From: Myxococcales bacterium
Lineage (GTDB): Bacteria > Myxococcota_A > Polyangia > Haliangiales > Haliangiaceae
NCBI GenBank assembly: GCA_016706545.1
Contig: JADJJK010000042.1
Location: 1-64,000 of the forward strand
Reading direction: 5' to 3'
DNA length: 64,000 nt
Each line of letters opens with the position of its first letter. Positions within the stretch are counted from its first letter, which is position 1. Under the pieces are notes generated by a model. That model was not told the DNA's origin and ran no database searches. It saw only the letters and a program-made list of their open reading frames with translations. Position numbers and translations under genes: made by a program. This document shows, piece by piece, positions 21,373 through 35,079 of the stretch.

Positions 21373-21472
21373 CGAGGCATCCCACCCAGCAGGCGGCGGG
21401 CGAGCCCAGCACGCCGGCACATGCGGCTGGCGAATCCCCGCGGACGCCATCCGCCGCGCTATCCTGCCGCGC

Positions 21473-22492
<1,020 letters not shown>

Positions 22493-22714
22493 GCCAAAGC
22501 CGTCGCCCACGGTCGTGGCGGGCGGATCCTCGACCACCTCCACGGCACGAACGAGGGCGCTCGGATGGTCGCACGAGGCATTCAATGGCAAAGATCACAC
22601 CATCCCTCAGCGGTCCTGCGGGTTGCTATGCGAGCGCGCTCGAGTCGGTTAGCTTCCCGGGCCTCGACTCGTGACTCGACGCTGCACGACGTTATCTGGA
22701 ACCGGAGCCTACGA

Positions 22715-23116
22715 ATGAACCGATATATGTTTGTCCTCTGCTGTCTCGTCGCCTGCAGTGACCCGCCGGGCGCGCCCGACGCAGGCGTGCCCCCCCTCGA
22801 TGCCTACGTGAGCAGCCTGGGCAAGCTGTGCCCGTTCACCGCGGGCGGTGGCGGCGCGACGTGCCCGGCCGGCAACACCTGCACGATCGTCGCGGGCTAC
22901 GGCTCGACGACGACGGGGTACTGCACGCCGCCGTGCGACAACAAGGCCGACTGCTTGAACGGCTGGGTCGGTGATCCAGGGCTGAGCCCATCGTGTAACA
23001 CCGCCGACCACACTTGCTCGATCGTCTGTACGACCGCGCGCAACGGTTGCCCGACCGGGATGACCTGTGTCCAGGCAAGCACCAGCGGGATCGTCTGGCT
23101 GTGCGTGGCCCCCTGA
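22715..23116 (+). CDS. Cys-rich secreted lipoprotein
   Basis: A 133-residue product with lipoprotein signal MNRYMFVLCCLVACSDPPG and a mature part with about a dozen Cys in regular spacing (KLCPF, ATCPAGNTCTIV, YCTPPCDNKADC, PSCNTADHTCSIVC, NGCPTGMTC). This is a common myxobacterial surface-lipoprotein type with unknown function. Upstream, 22493-22714 contains no gene I can support. Confidence 0.75.
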   Translation: MNRYMFVLCCLVACSDPPGAPDAGVPPLDAYVSSLGKLCPFTAGGGGATCPAGNTCTIVAGYGSTTTGYCTPPCDNKADCLNGWVGDPGLSPSCNTADHTCSIVCTTARNGCPTGMTCVQASTSGIVWLCVAP

Positions 23117-23243
23117 GCTCGGGTCGGTGGCGACCTGCCCGTCGCCACCGGGCTTGACCCGCCCACCGTGCTCGAGCCACCCACCGTGGCTTCCGCGAAC
23201 TCGATACGACGTTGCGCCCGGTCGCCTGCAGCGGCGGCCCAGC

Positions 23244-24393
23244 TCAGCGCACCTCGGCGTGCGGCAGCGCGGAGTCCGAAGCTGCCGCGTCCCCCGGCGG
23301 TGGCTGCCGCCGCGTGCTGACCAGCGACGCCACGATGCCGGTGCCGATGATGCCGGCGATCATGCCCAGCACGTAGAAGTTGAAGTGCTCCCCGAGCCAC
23401 GCCTTGAGCCAGCCGTGCGCCATCATCTTGGCGCCCACCACCACCAGCACGAACGACAGCGAGACCTTGAGATACTGGAACCGATCGATCATCCCGGCCA
23501 GCGCGAAGTACAGGCTGCGCAGGCCCAGGATGGCGAACACGTTGCTGGTGAACACCAGGAACGGGTCCGTGGTGATGGCGAAGATGGCCGGGATGGAGTC
23601 CACCGCGAAGATGAGATCCGTGATCTCCACCAGCACCAGCGCCAGAAACAGCGGGGTGGCGAGCAGGAGACCCTTGCGCGCCGTCGCCACCACGCCGTCG
23701 TGCTCCTTGGTCGCCCCGGGCACCGGCGGCTCCTCGCTGCCGGTCGAGCCCGCGCGCACGAAGAAGTGCGCGCCGTGATAGCGCTCGGTGACGGGCACCA
23801 TCCGCCGCACCAGCCGCACCACGGGGTTACTGCTCATGTCCGCGGGCTTGTCACGCAGGAGCAGCATCTTGACGCCGGTCAGGATCAGAAAGCCGCCGAA
23901 CACGTAGATGATCCACGCGAACTTGACGATGAGCGCCGTCCCTAGCGCGATCATCCCGCCGCGCATCAAGAGCGCGCCCAGGATGCCCCAGAACAGCACC
24001 CGGTGCTGATACAGCGGTGGCACGGCGAAGAAGCCGAAGATCATCGCGATGACAAAGATGTTGTCGACCGCCAGCGACTTCTCCACCACGAACCCGGTGA
24101 GGTACTTGAGCAGCGCTCCCGCCGTCGTTGTAGTAGACGGAGCCATCGGAGGCGGTGCGCGCCACGGACATGGCGTCAGGCGTCAGGCCGAGCCCCATCC
24201 AGTGCTGCTCGTAGCCCACGTAGATGAGGCCGGAGAACGCCACCCCCAGGCTTATCCAGAACGCCGACCAGCCCAGCGCCTCCTTGACCCGGACCACGTG
24301 CAGCTTGCGATGAAACACCCCCAGGTCGAGCGCCAGGAGAGCGAGAATGAGGGCCACAAAGCCCAGGTAGAGCCACGCCATATCAGACTCCAA
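23244..24393 (-). CDS. TerC/Alx-family integral membrane protein, one frameshift
   Basis: Nine or so membrane segments. The N-terminal part is MAWLYLGFVALILALLALDL with DLGVFHR, and GWSAFWISLGVAFSGLIYV follows. After a frame switch near 24130 the frame gives YLTGFVVEKSLAVDNIFVIA, the highly conserved TerC motif with its Glu/Lys/Asp, then a long loop and LVEITDLIFAVDSIPAIFAI, the second conserved acidic motif. TerC/Alx proteins are now associated with manganese export and metallation of exported proteins, and historically with tellurium resistance and pH response. A cytoplasmic loop of about 60 residues separates the halves. It follows the HPF-like gene on the same strand by 62 bases. Confidence 0.85.
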
Positions 24394-24455
24394 TCAAGAT
24401 CATGCGATGCGAGAAACGCAGAGAAGAGATGCGAAGACCGGCCGTGCCGACGCTG

Positions 24456-24782
24456 CTACCCCCGCGCGGGGTGCATCATCCCTTGCGCTCGCTTGAGCGC
24501 GCGGACCAAGGTTCGCGCGGCGCGCTCCACCGCGAAGGTCACCGCGCGGCCCACCTCGCGGTCGCTCTGCTCGATGAGGATGGGCGGGAACCCGCGCCCC
24601 GCCACCTGCAGCCTGGCCACCTTGTCGATGCCGCCGCGCGGCCCGTTGATGTCCTCCACGGTCAGCTCGGCGCGCTGCACCGAATGTTCAAACCGGCCCA
24701 GCCCAGCGCGGATCATCCGCTCGACCTTGTCGAGCAGCTCGCGATGAACGATGACGCCGCGGGTCTTGATCTTGAGCTTCAT
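24456..24782 (-). CDS. ribosome hibernation-promoting-factor-like protein (S30EA/RaiA fold)
   Basis: A 108-residue protein starting MKLKIKTRGVIVHRELLDKV. The order beta-alpha-beta-beta-beta-alpha, with FEHSVQRAELTVEDINGP and HPF-like C-terminal helix VGRAVTFAVERAARTLVRAL, fits the short HPF/RaiA (sigma-54 modulation/S30EA) family, which binds the 30S subunit in stationary phase. Basic residues needed for 16S rRNA contact are present in the second helix. AAGGA lies 5 bases before the ATG at 24782. The sequence is divergent from canonical HPF, so another role is possible. Confidence 0.65.
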   Translation of the reverse strand: MKLKIKTRGVIVHRELLDKVERMIRAGLGRFEHSVQRAELTVEDINGPRGGIDKVARLQVAGRGFPPILIEQSDREVGRAVTFAVERAARTLVRALKRAQGMMHPARG

Positions 24783-25204
24783 GACAGTCCTTGGTGTGAA
24801 TGAGGAACGAAGCGAAACAACGAGGTGCTTGCACTGTGGGTCCTGCAAACGATTCGGACTAATGGATAGTTTGGAGGTTTGACCTCGGGAAAACCGATGA
24901 GTCATCCGGCGGTCTGGCCAGGACTCGCGCTCCAGCTTTTGCGCGACGCCTTCATGCGCGCTCGCCCCCGCGCCACCGCCCAGCGTGTCCCCTTCGCGCG
25001 CGTTCTCCCCTCCCCAAGCAAGCACCAGGTGTTCAGGCTCACCGAGCGCTTTTTCGTCGGTACCGGGGATGACCGATCGAGAGGCGCCTGCGCCCGGCGA
25101 CCGCGCCCGGCGACCGCGCCCGGCGATCGCGGTGGCCTCGGTTGCTCTCCTGTGCGGCTTTTTGCCAGCCGTGAGCCGCGAGGCTGTTGTTACAGTCCCA
25201 CGCC
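24783..25204. other. divergent intergenic region with 13-bp tandem repeat
   Basis: These 422 bases separate the HPF-like gene (minus) from a Cys-rich lipoprotein gene (plus) and should hold both promoters; I could not assign either with confidence. At about 25091-25129 there are three copies of GCGCCCGGCGAcC (13 bp). No ORF here is convincing. Confidence 0.6.
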
Positions 25205-26485
25205 ATGAGTATCGCCCAAGCCGTGTGCCGCGTTGCCCTGGTCGCGATCCTGTTCGCGGGCTGCGACGACGCCAGCGGCACCCAGCCAGACGGGCCGCCT
25301 TCGCAGCTATGCGAGAGCGGCGCCACGGAGTGCCGAGCCGATGGCCTCTACACCTGCGACGCGAGCGGCGCCTTCCAGCGCACCGAGGCCTGCGCGACCT
25401 GCGAAGCCTCGCCGGTGCCTCACTGTGTCGTGTCGTGCGCCGATGCGGGAGTCACCTCGGTCTGCGACGCGGACTCGGTCAAGGACTGCGCGACCGGCGC
25501 GACTCGGAGCTGCGAGATCGGGACCTGTCTCCCATCCGGCAAGCAGGCGGTCTGCGCGACCAAGCCCGGCACCTCGACCTGCCAGGGCAGGCGTGCAGAC
25601 GGGACGCAGTACGTGCTGGCCTGCGCGGACTCGAGCGGCATCTCCGCCTCCAAGGTCTGTGACCGGCGCACCAGCGAATGCGTGACGGAGGAGTTCGATT
25701 GCTCGGAGCTGACGGCTGTCCCCGCCAACCGGTTCTCGTGCGACACCTCGTCGGGCAACTACTACAGCTCCTGTACCGCTGGCCAGCCGACCGCGCTCAC
25801 CTGCAAGGCGGACACGACCTGCGCCAACGACGGCACCACGAGCTGCTACACCCCGCCGACCGCGGGCGCGACCTGCGGGGGACCTGCGGTGTGCTACCCC
25901 GGGCTGCACTGCACGCAGCTCGAGGCGAGCGGCGCGAGCTGTGTCCAGCCGGCCGCAGCGCTGGCCTGCAACAGCTTCGACGTGCTGGCCCTCTGCACCG
26001 ACGTCAACACCGGCTTGGCGTGCGTCAAGGGCGCGGTGTGGTGGTGGAAGAACCTCACGACCTGGGGTGGATCCTGCACGAGCAACCACATCACGCTCGA
26101 CGTCGGCGGGACCTGTATCCCGGGCCTCGCCGACTGCAAACAAGGCCTCGAGTGTCACCGATCCAGATTCGACATCGCCGGCACCTGCCGCACGCCGGAG
26201 CCAAACGCGCCAGCCGAGTGTACCCTCACGGGGCAGGCCTCGACCGGTCGGAGCTGCATCTACGACTGGCACGCCTGCCGCGACGGGCACTACTACGACA
26301 TCGACTGCCGCATCGTGAACCTCGGCGGCAACATCCTCACGCTGTGCGACTGCTCCCGAGACGGGGTGAAGGGCAACTCGTTCGACGGCGATGCGATCTG
26401 CAACGTCACCACCACGCCGATGCTCGACGCCAGGGCGATGGCGAGCTGCGGCTGGCGCTTGACGACCGTGGACGTCGCGCAGTGA
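25205..26485 (+). CDS. large Cys-rich secreted lipoprotein
   Basis: A 426-residue product. The signal MSIAQAVCRVALVAILFAGC ends in a lipobox (FAGC), and the mature chain has more than 35 Cys in spaced pairs (YTCDASG, ACATCEASPVPHCVVSC, RTSECVTEEFDC, GGSCTSNHITLDVGGTC, GLECHRSRF). Repeated 'T-C-x-x-x-G' units resemble EGF-like or sushi-like disulfide modules without matching one exactly. Intact across 1.28 kb. The class is characteristic of myxobacterial extracellular lipoproteins; function unknown. The start is chosen at the ATG immediately before the signal peptide. Confidence 0.75.
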   Translation: MSIAQAVCRVALVAILFAGCDDASGTQPDGPPSQLCESGATECRADGLYTCDASGAFQRTEACATCEASPVPHCVVSCADAGVTSVCDADSVKDCATGATRSCEIGTCLPSGKQAVCATKPGTSTCQGRRADGTQYVLACADSSGISASKVCDRRTSECVTEEFDCSELTAVPANRFSCDTSSGNYYSSCTAGQPTALTCKADTTCANDGTTSCYTPPTAGATCGGPAVCYPGLHCTQLEASGASCVQPAAALACNSFDVLALCTDVNTGLACVKGAVWWWKNLTTWGGSCTSNHITLDVGGTCIPGLADCKQGLECHRSRFDIAGTCRTPEPNAPAECTLTGQASTGRSCIYDWHACRDGHYYDIDCRIVNLGGNILTLCDCSRDGVKGNSFDGDAICNVTTTPMLDARAMASCGWRLTTVDVAQ

Positions 26486-26589
26486 CCCGCCTGCCCGGCA
26501 CCAGGCCCGCACCGGCGCCCGCGCGGCAAGACAGTCTTTCCTAGATCGGCCCATTGCCGCGGCGGTGCGCGAGCGTTACCTGGAACCTC

Positions 26590-27645
26590 ATGTCCGAAGG
26601 TCCTGCAGATCCAGTGATCAGCGTCCACCCGCTCGGGTTTCCCTGGATCACCTTTGATCCGTTCCTGTTCTGCGTCCACCACGACGACGCCTACCCGCCT
26701 GGCAACGAGCACCTGGGGCCCCGCGCCTCGCTGGCCGGCCGCGCGCTTGGCAACGACTTCGAGGGCAAGGACGGCTGGCGCATGTACCACGGGCAGACCG
26801 TGCCCGGGTTTCCGTCCCACCCGCACCGCGGCTTCGAGACGGTGACGGTGGCGCGCCGCGGCCACATCGACCACTCGGACTCCCTGGGCGCTGCGGCCCG
26901 CTTCGGGCAGGGGGACGTCCAATGGATGACCGCAGGCCGCGGCGTGGTTCACTCCGAGATGTTCCCGCTGCTCGACAGCGAGGGGCCAAACCCCGCCGAG
27001 CTGTTCCAGATCTGGCTCAACTTGCCCGCCGCCGACAAGATGGCGCCGCCTCACTTCTCCATGCTGTGGAGCTCGCAGCTCCCGCGCGTGGTGTCAAAAG
27101 ATGAAGCGGGCGGCACCGCCGAGGTCACCGTGATCGCCGGGCGCCTCGGCGACGCCGCGCCGCCGCCGCCCCCGCCGCGCTCGTGGGCCGCGCAGCCCCG
27201 GGCCGAGGTGGCCATCTGGTCCATCAAGCTCGGCGCCGGGGCGCGCCTGCGCCTGCCGGCCGCGAGTCCGGGGCTCGGACGCACGCTGTACGTCTTCCTG
27301 GGCCAGGGCGTGACCATCGGCGAGCGCCGCGTGGACAACGGCCGCGCCGTGCGCCTGCGCTCCGACGCCGCCGTGGAGCTGCGTGGCGGCGACGCGCCGG
27401 CGGAGCTCTTGCTCCTGCAGGGCCGCCCGATCGGCGAGGAGGTCGCGCAGTACGGGCCGTTCGTGATGAACACGCGCGCCGAGCTCGTCACCGCGTTCGA
27501 CGACTACCAGCGCACCCAGTTTGGCGGCTGGCCGTGGCCGTCCGATGCGCCGGTGCATCCGCGCGACGCCGGGCGCTTCGCGCGCCACGCCGATGGCCGC
27601 CTGGAGCGCGTGGAGCGCGGCGACACGCCGACCGCTGACGATTGA
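26590..27645 (+). CDS. pirin family protein (bicupin)
   Basis: An intact 351-residue protein. The iron-binding ligands of pirins are visible in FPSHPHRGFETVTVARRG (two His) and AGRGVVHSEMFP (His and Glu). AELFQIWLNLPAADKMAPPH and VSKDEAGGTAEVTVIAG complete the N-terminal cupin and bridge. The C-terminal cupin includes GRTLYVFLGQGVTIGERR and EVAQYGPFVMNTRAEL with AFDDYQRTQFGGWPWP, the conserved pirin ending. Pirins act as quercetinase or as redox-sensing co-regulators; which applies is unknown. The chain is slightly longer than the usual ~290 residues because of a PPPPPPP-containing insert. Confidence 0.9.
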   Translation: MSEGPADPVISVHPLGFPWITFDPFLFCVHHDDAYPPGNEHLGPRASLAGRALGNDFEGKDGWRMYHGQTVPGFPSHPHRGFETVTVARRGHIDHSDSLGAAARFGQGDVQWMTAGRGVVHSEMFPLLDSEGPNPAELFQIWLNLPAADKMAPPHFSMLWSSQLPRVVSKDEAGGTAEVTVIAGRLGDAAPPPPPPRSWAAQPRAEVAIWSIKLGAGARLRLPAASPGLGRTLYVFLGQGVTIGERRVDNGRAVRLRSDAAVELRGGDAPAELLLLQGRPIGEEVAQYGPFVMNTRAELVTAFDDYQRTQFGGWPWPSDAPVHPRDAGRFARHADGRLERVERGDTPTADD

Positions 27646-27722
27646 TCCCACCGCAGCGTCGTCGCGAGCCTTGAGGGTGACGACGCGCTCGCCTCGTTGC
27701 CCGGCCCGCCTCGTTGCCCGGC

Positions 27723-28614
27723 TCAGCGCAGCCGCACGGCCGCCGCCAGCCCGGGCCGCAGCGCGCTGGCCTGCTCCGCTTGGGGGGCAAGCTCCGCCTC
27801 CACGAACAAGAGGCCGGAGGCTGGGTCGAGCACCGGCGACACCTGACGCACGGTGGCCGCCACCGGCGAGGACACGGTGTCGATGGTGGCCAGCACCTGC
27901 AGCCCGGGGGTCAAGCGGGAGGCTTGCTCCGGCTCCACCGCGAACCGCAGGCGCAGCCCGCCGCCGTTGGCCGCCGTGCCCACCAGCCGCACCACCGCCC
28001 GCCCCGGCGAGAGGACCGCGCCAGCGTCGAGGTAGCGGCGGATCGCCACCGTGCCGTCGAACGGCGCGGGCCAGCCGGCCGTCCCGCAGGTGGCGCGAGC
28101 GGTGGTGACCGCGCCTGCTCGACGGCGGCCGAGGCAGAGGCGCGCTGGGCGGCGGCCTCCGCGCGCTTGACGGCGAGCCGCGCCTCCTCGACGTTCGTCG
28201 TCGGGCTCACGCCCGCGGTCGCGGCCGCGGTCTCCACGGCGAGCCGCCGCTGCGCGTCCTCGATGTCCACCCGCGCTTGCCGGTGCGAGGCCTCCGCCGC
28301 CTGCAACGCCGCCTCGGCCACGCGCAGCTCCTCCTGGAGCGGACGAGGATCCAGCTCCGCCACCACCTGGCCCGCGGTCACCCGATCTCCCGCGCGCACC
28401 AGCACCCGCTGCAGCACCCCGGCAAACGGCGCCGCCAGATCCGCCACCTGCTCGGCGATCACCACGCCCACCGCGTCCGCCACGGCCTCTCCTCGCGCGG
28501 GGGCCGCCACCTTCTGCGGCGAGCGCTGCGCGGACGGCGCCGCGTCCTGGCCGCACCCGCCCAAGCCGAGGACCGCGGCGGCCAGCGCTGCCCGCGCGAG
28601 CTGCGCGCGCCGCT

Positions 28615-28618
<4 letters not shown>
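27723..28618 (-). CDS. efflux periplasmic adaptor (membrane-fusion) lipoprotein, frameshifted
   Basis: The signal MKRRAQLARAALAAAVLGLGGC ends in a lipobox. The protein then follows adaptor architecture: first lipoyl half (GVVIAEQVADLAAPFAGVLQ, VRAGDRVTAGQVVAELD), a coiled-coil hairpin rich in Ala/Glu/Arg, second lipoyl half after a frame switch near 28110 (GWPAPFDGTVAIRRYLDAGA), and a beta-barrel with LRLRFAVEPEQASRLTPGLQ and the C-terminal ELAPQAEQASALRPGLAAAV. The ATG overlaps the stop of the ABC exporter gene, so it is the third gene of the export operon. A second adaptor beside the HlyD-type one suggests it links the exporter, or another pump, to the outer membrane. Confidence 0.8.
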
Positions 28619-30945
<2,327 letters not shown>

Positions 30946-30946
<1 letters not shown>

Positions 30947-32680
30947 CACAGCCTCCGCAGCCCTGGGATCAACGCAAACAGCACGCGCTCCGAGCGTACC
31001 TGAACCATCGCCGTGCCCACCATCCCGTCATGCAGCCGATAGCGCTTCGCCATCGATGGCCACCTCCGCGCCGGCCAGGCGCCTGCGCACCAGCACCACC
31101 GGCCCGCCGAGGCTGACGCTCTCTTCACCTGCGGCCCGAGCACCCGGCGCGCCTCGGCCGGGCCCAGCACGTTCCGCGGACACGCTGTCGATGAGCAGCG
31201 ATTGATAGGCGTAGCGATAGCCGGAGATCTCGACCCGCATGGTCATGCCCGCGGCGAGCTGGGGCCGGTCCGAGCCCGGCAAGAGCGCGATGACCTCGAG
31301 CGGGCTCTCGCCGTCCACCATCGCCGCCACCAGGTCCCCTGGCTCCACCCGCTGGCCCGGACGCGCGGACCTCGGTGACGACCCCTGCGCCCGGGGCTGC
31401 GCACCAGCCGCTTCCTCCAGCGCGGCGCGCGCCGCGTGCAGCTTTGCCGTCGCTGCCGCACCGCGGACTGGCGCCAGCGTCCGCTGGCTCGAGCATGGTT
31501 GCGCAGCTCGGCGGCGAACTCGCGCCCGCGCGCGCGAGCGCGGCCCGCTGCGGCCCATCGTCGAGCCGCGCGACGATGGTCCCCACTCCACGGCGTCGCC
31601 GATGTCGACCTCCAGCCGGCTCACGTTGCCGCTGGTGCGCGTGACCAGCTCCAGCTTGGCGCTGGCGCGCAAGAGCGCCGGTCCGGTGGAGTACGTGGAG
31701 ACCTTGGCCAGCGTGACGAACACCGCGAAGGCAACCAGCAGCCCGATCACCAGGTAGTACGTCCAGCCCACCCAGCGCGGCGACAGCCGGACCAGCGCGC
31801 CGCGCTGCGGCGCCTCCTGCGCCAGCATGGCCTCGGTGCGGAACATGCCATCCGCGGACTCGTCCACGATCAGCGACTGCTCGCTGGCATGCACCGACAT
31901 CTGATCGAGGAACGGCGACAGGAGCTGCGCGAAGCGCTCGAAGGTGGCCAGCTCCGCGATCGAGAACGGCGTGCGCCGGCCGCCGCGGCTGACCACCAGC
32001 ACGCCATGCACCTCCCCGGAGCTGGACACCACCGGCTGCACCGCGACGCGCTCGCTGCCGTCGCCGGCGGATCATCGAGCGCCGCCACCCAGCGCAGGTC
32101 CGCGCCCGCGCGCTCCACCACCACCTGCCGATGCGCGCGGCGAAGCCGGTGAGCCCGGCGACGGCGCGCCGCTCGTCGCCGCGGCTGTCGAGCTGCGCTT
32201 GCGACCACAGCGCCCACGCGTCGTCGCAGAACAGGCACTGCGCGCGCTCCGCGCTCATCAGCTCGAGCAGCGCGTCGATGGCCAGCGCCTCGGTCTCCGC
32301 CAGGCTCCCCGCCGCCGCCAGCTTGCGCGACGCGGTGAACGCGCTGCGCGCCCCGCGCCTCGGCGCTGCGCGCCGGCTCCAGCGCGGGCGTCGGAGCGGG
32401 GCGGCCCACCAGCGCCTCCAGGAGCTGCGCCAGCACCTCGCCGGCAGGCCATGACGCGCCACGTACGCGGCGCGAGGATCCACGTGCCCAAGCTCGCCGA
32501 TCACCACCACCGGCGTGGCGCCTCCGCGGTCGAGCACCGCGGAGGCTTGCGCCGCGGAGGCGATGATGACCGCGGCGCCGCTCGCGCTGTCCTGCAGCGC
32601 GAACGCCGAGGAGCCTCCGTCAGCTCGCGGCGAACCCAGGCCGCGTCCTCGGCGGCGGCTGCGATGGCGACCCGGATCAT
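30946..32680 (-). CDS. HlyD-family adaptor with N-terminal receiver-like and GAF domains, heavily frameshifted
   Basis: The first gene of the export operon. From ATG 32680 (MIRVAIAAAAEDAAWVRREL) there is a ~90-residue receiver-like segment (GAAVIIASAAQASAVLD, TPVVVIGELGHVDPRAAYV) lacking a clear phospho-Asp. A GAF-type domain follows (LAETEALAIDALLELMSAER, WALWSQAQLDSRGDERRAV, GVLVVSRGGRRTPFSIAEL, TFERFAQLLSPFLDQ). Then come a linker, one membrane span (WTYYLVIGLLVAFAVFVTLA) and the HlyD adaptor (LELVTRTSGNVSRLEVDIGD, RVEPGDLVAAMVDGESPLEV, GMTMRVEISGYRYAYQSLLI). The tail DGMVGTAMVQVRSERVLFAL is typical of HlyD proteins. At least six breaks. The cytoplasmic sensor on an exporter adaptor is the odd feature. 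Confidence 0.65.
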
Positions 32681-33023
32681 GGACAGCGCAGCTCGTGGCG
32701 CCACCTGGCACGCGGCGCGGCCCTGTCCGCACCTCGTCTCCTGACGATCGAGCCATAGCCTTTCCTTTATAACATCGGCGACCAGCCGGGTGATCCAGCC
32801 CACGCATCGAAAGGCTCGCGCGAAGGGGCATACAGCCACGCTGAAGGTTCCCTCGCGGGACGGGACGCGCCCCGTACACGCCGGCGGTTCACCGGTGGGC
32901 TTGCTTGACAGGCCAGGACCCAGCCGACGAGCGGCGACGAGCGGCGCCACGCGGCGCACCCGCGCGCCGCCGCGCTTGGCGTCCGCGGTCGACTCGGCGC
33001 TCCCGCCGGACTACCATCTCGCC
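32681..33023. other. divergent intergenic region
   Basis: These 343 bases lie between the export operon (minus) and a zincin-like gene (plus). An AT-richer patch, CCTTTCCTTTATAACATC, near 32760-32777 is the only promoter-like composition, and I could not define boxes. An in-frame extension of the plus-strand gene back to 32790 is Arg-rich and unlikely to be translated. Confidence 0.4.
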
Positions 33024-34076
33024 ATGGCCGCCAAGCTCTTCGCCGCCGCGCTCGCCGCCCTGGCCCTCTCCACCGTGGCGGTCGCCGGGCCTGCCTGGGC
33101 CGGCCCCGGACATGCCGAGGATCCGCCGGCCTCGCCGGCCCCACCTGCCGCGCTGCGCCTGCCCGCGCCACCGGCGCCGCCGCCCATCGCCCCGCTCTCG
33201 ATCCAGGAGGCGGCCGCCGTGCTGTACGCCGGGCAGGTCCCCGCGGCCTGCGCTGGCCTGCAAGCCGCCGCCGTCGCGCCAGCGCAGGTCACCCGCGACG
33301 TCATCGAGTGCATGCTGACCGAGCGCTATCGCAAGGACCGCAAGGCGCAGGACCTGGCGCTCGCGTTCTATCGCACCTCCGGCAGCGTGGCCGGCGTCGG
33401 CGAGCCGGAGACCATGGACGGCGGCTATCGCGGCACCATCCGCCTGGTGCCGCAGCTCCCCACCGGCGCGCACCGCCTGCACCTGGCCCGCGTGCTGGCC
33501 GCCTCCGCCAGCTTCGAAGAGCTGTTCGCCAAGCTGTCCGCGGGCGCCGCCGCCGCGCCGCAGTTTCGCTGGCGCAACCTGGTCGTGCGCTTCGTGCGCT
33601 CGGTGGCCAAGCGCACGCCCAGCGCATATGCCGTGGACTGGACCGTGACGTACAACGTGCGCGGCTCGCTCTTGGGCAGCGCAGACGGCGTGCGCGAGAC
33701 CCTGTTTCACGAGATCTTCCACCTCAACGACTTTGCCCACGGCGACTGGTCCTCCCGGACCTTGACCCGCGACTATGACGCCATCCTCGCGCGCTGCCTC
33801 CCCAAGCTCACCCGCGCGTGCCTCGCGCCATACGCCCCCGGCACAACCACCGTGCGCGGCGGCACCTACTACGCCTTCCAGCAGGACAACGGCACCAGCG
33901 TCCACGAATACGCTGCCGAGCTGGCCCTGCGATACTACAAGGAGCACCGCGAGCTATTGGCCACCGGCAAGCTCACCGCGCCACCTTTCAAGTGCGGCCC
34001 CCCCGAGAACGCCCGCGCCTGGAAGGCGCTGGTGACCGAGTTCTTCGCCGGCATCGATCGAACCCCTGCGTGCTAG
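33024..34076 (+). CDS. secreted zincin-like protein with HExxH motif
   Basis: An intact 350-residue protein. The signal peptide is MAAKLFAAALAALALSTVAV with a downstream AxA-type site (GPAWAG), followed by a Pro/Ala linker. The mature part contains GVRETLFHEIFHLNDFAHGD: HEIFH (H229, E230, H233) followed 3-7 residues later by Asp/His is a zinc-metallopeptidase-type site. The C-terminal region has Cys pairs (ARCLPKLTRACLAPY, FKCGPPENAR) and ends DRTPAC. I do not recognise the family. A peptidase is likely but unproven because a third zinc ligand is not certain. Confidence 0.65.
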   Translation: MAAKLFAAALAALALSTVAVAGPAWAGPGHAEDPPASPAPPAALRLPAPPAPPPIAPLSIQEAAAVLYAGQVPAACAGLQAAAVAPAQVTRDVIECMLTERYRKDRKAQDLALAFYRTSGSVAGVGEPETMDGGYRGTIRLVPQLPTGAHRLHLARVLAASASFEELFAKLSAGAAAAPQFRWRNLVVRFVRSVAKRTPSAYAVDWTVTYNVRGSLLGSADGVRETLFHEIFHLNDFAHGDWSSRTLTRDYDAILARCLPKLTRACLAPYAPGTTTVRGGTYYAFQQDNGTSVHEYAAELALRYYKEHRELLATGKLTAPPFKCGPPENARAWKALVTEFFAGIDRTPAC

Positions 34077-34164
34077 CACCTCTCTGGCGCGACTCGAGCG
34101 CATCCTCGAATGACCTCGCGAGCGCTCCAGCGAAAGGCGCCGCGCCCTTCGCTTCATCGCGCGC

Positions 34165-34551
34165 TCACTCGATCGTGAAGCTCACGCTGCCCAGGACCGC
34201 GTCATCGGCGCCGAGCACATCTACCGAGTAGCTGCCCGGCTTGCTCAGCTTGCGGCGGGAATACGTGGTCCAGCGCTTGGAGCGAATCTTGTGGTTGGCG
34301 GTCCACACTGGCTTGCCGTCCTTCTTCCACACGTGCTTGGCGGCACCTTCGGAGTTGCGGAGGAGCGACCAGCACCACACCGTGGTCCCCGCCGCAAACG
34401 TGGTGCCCTCCTCGACCGGCTCTCGGTTCTCCACGCCCTTGGCCGCCTTGACCTCCGCGGTGGCGGCCGTCGCGGGTGCCTCTGTCTGCGCCACGGCAGA
34501 CCCAGCAACCAGACCAAGACAAAGGAAGATCAACGCAAAGCGATTCCACAT
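34165..34551 (-). CDS. DUF2914 domain secreted protein
   Basis: A 128-residue protein with signal peptide MWNRFALIFLCLGLVAGSAV ending AQ. The mature domain reads GVENREPVEEGTTFAAGTTV, WCWSLLRNSEGAAKHVWKKD, RWTTYSRRKLSKPGSYSVDV and ends LGSVSFTIE. The W-S...H-x-W...G-x-W/Y-x-V-D-V pattern is that of DUF2914, a beta-sandwich often attached to membrane or secreted proteins; function unknown. No partner gene is coupled to it. Confidence 0.75.
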   Translation of the reverse strand: MWNRFALIFLCLGLVAGSAVAQTEAPATAATAEVKAAKGVENREPVEEGTTFAAGTTVWCWSLLRNSEGAAKHVWKKDGKPVWTANHKIRSKRWTTYSRRKLSKPGSYSVDVLGADDAVLGSVSFTIE

Positions 34552-35079
34552 AGTAGCTCCCCTAACCGTTCGATCGTTTGCAGACAGGCAGCGCCCCCAT
34601 GGCGGCCTCGTCGAAATCAACGCCCCAACCAGCGCGCGTATTCGAGGCGGCGGTGGCACGTCCGGTGACGAAGCGCCCAGCGGCCCCGACAGGCGCGTCG
34701 TCGCCGACGAGGCGTCGACAGGCGTCGGCAGGCTTCGCCAGGCCCTGCTTGGTCCGCTTCTGAACGTGGCTCACCTGCAGACAGGACGCAGCCGCCGACA
34801 GATCTTCTCAAGATCACGCTCATCGTCCCAGCAGTCCACGCTCGTCGCGCCAGAGGTCCTGGGTTCGATCGTGGAGGTAGACGGTGCGAGCCAGGTCAGG
34901 CCAGCACTACTGCGTCAGTGTAACGTCGAGCGAGACCAAGCGGCGGTAGGTAGATCGCGGCGCACGCCCGGAGCGCAGCGACGAGTGTGGTGGTTCCACA
35001 CGCGAGAGGCGTTTTCGCCACCGAGCGGAGCTCAAGAGCGGCTCCGGCGTTGAGGTCCGGGCGATGTGCCGGTAGCTTC
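34552..35079. other. intergenic region without a supported gene
   Basis: About 530 bases. Around 34690-34745 there is an irregular repeat of GGCGTCG/GACAGGCGTCG elements. Several short ORFs occur but are Arg/Ser-rich and lack ribosome binding sites. A GGTTCGATC near 34862 resembles a tRNA T-loop but no cloverleaf forms around it. Confidence 0.5.

Noticed and set aside
34855..34880. tRNA-like T-loop (GGTTCGATC)
   Set aside because: The flanking bases do not pair into a T-stem or acceptor stem, and no anticodon arm is found at the correct distance.
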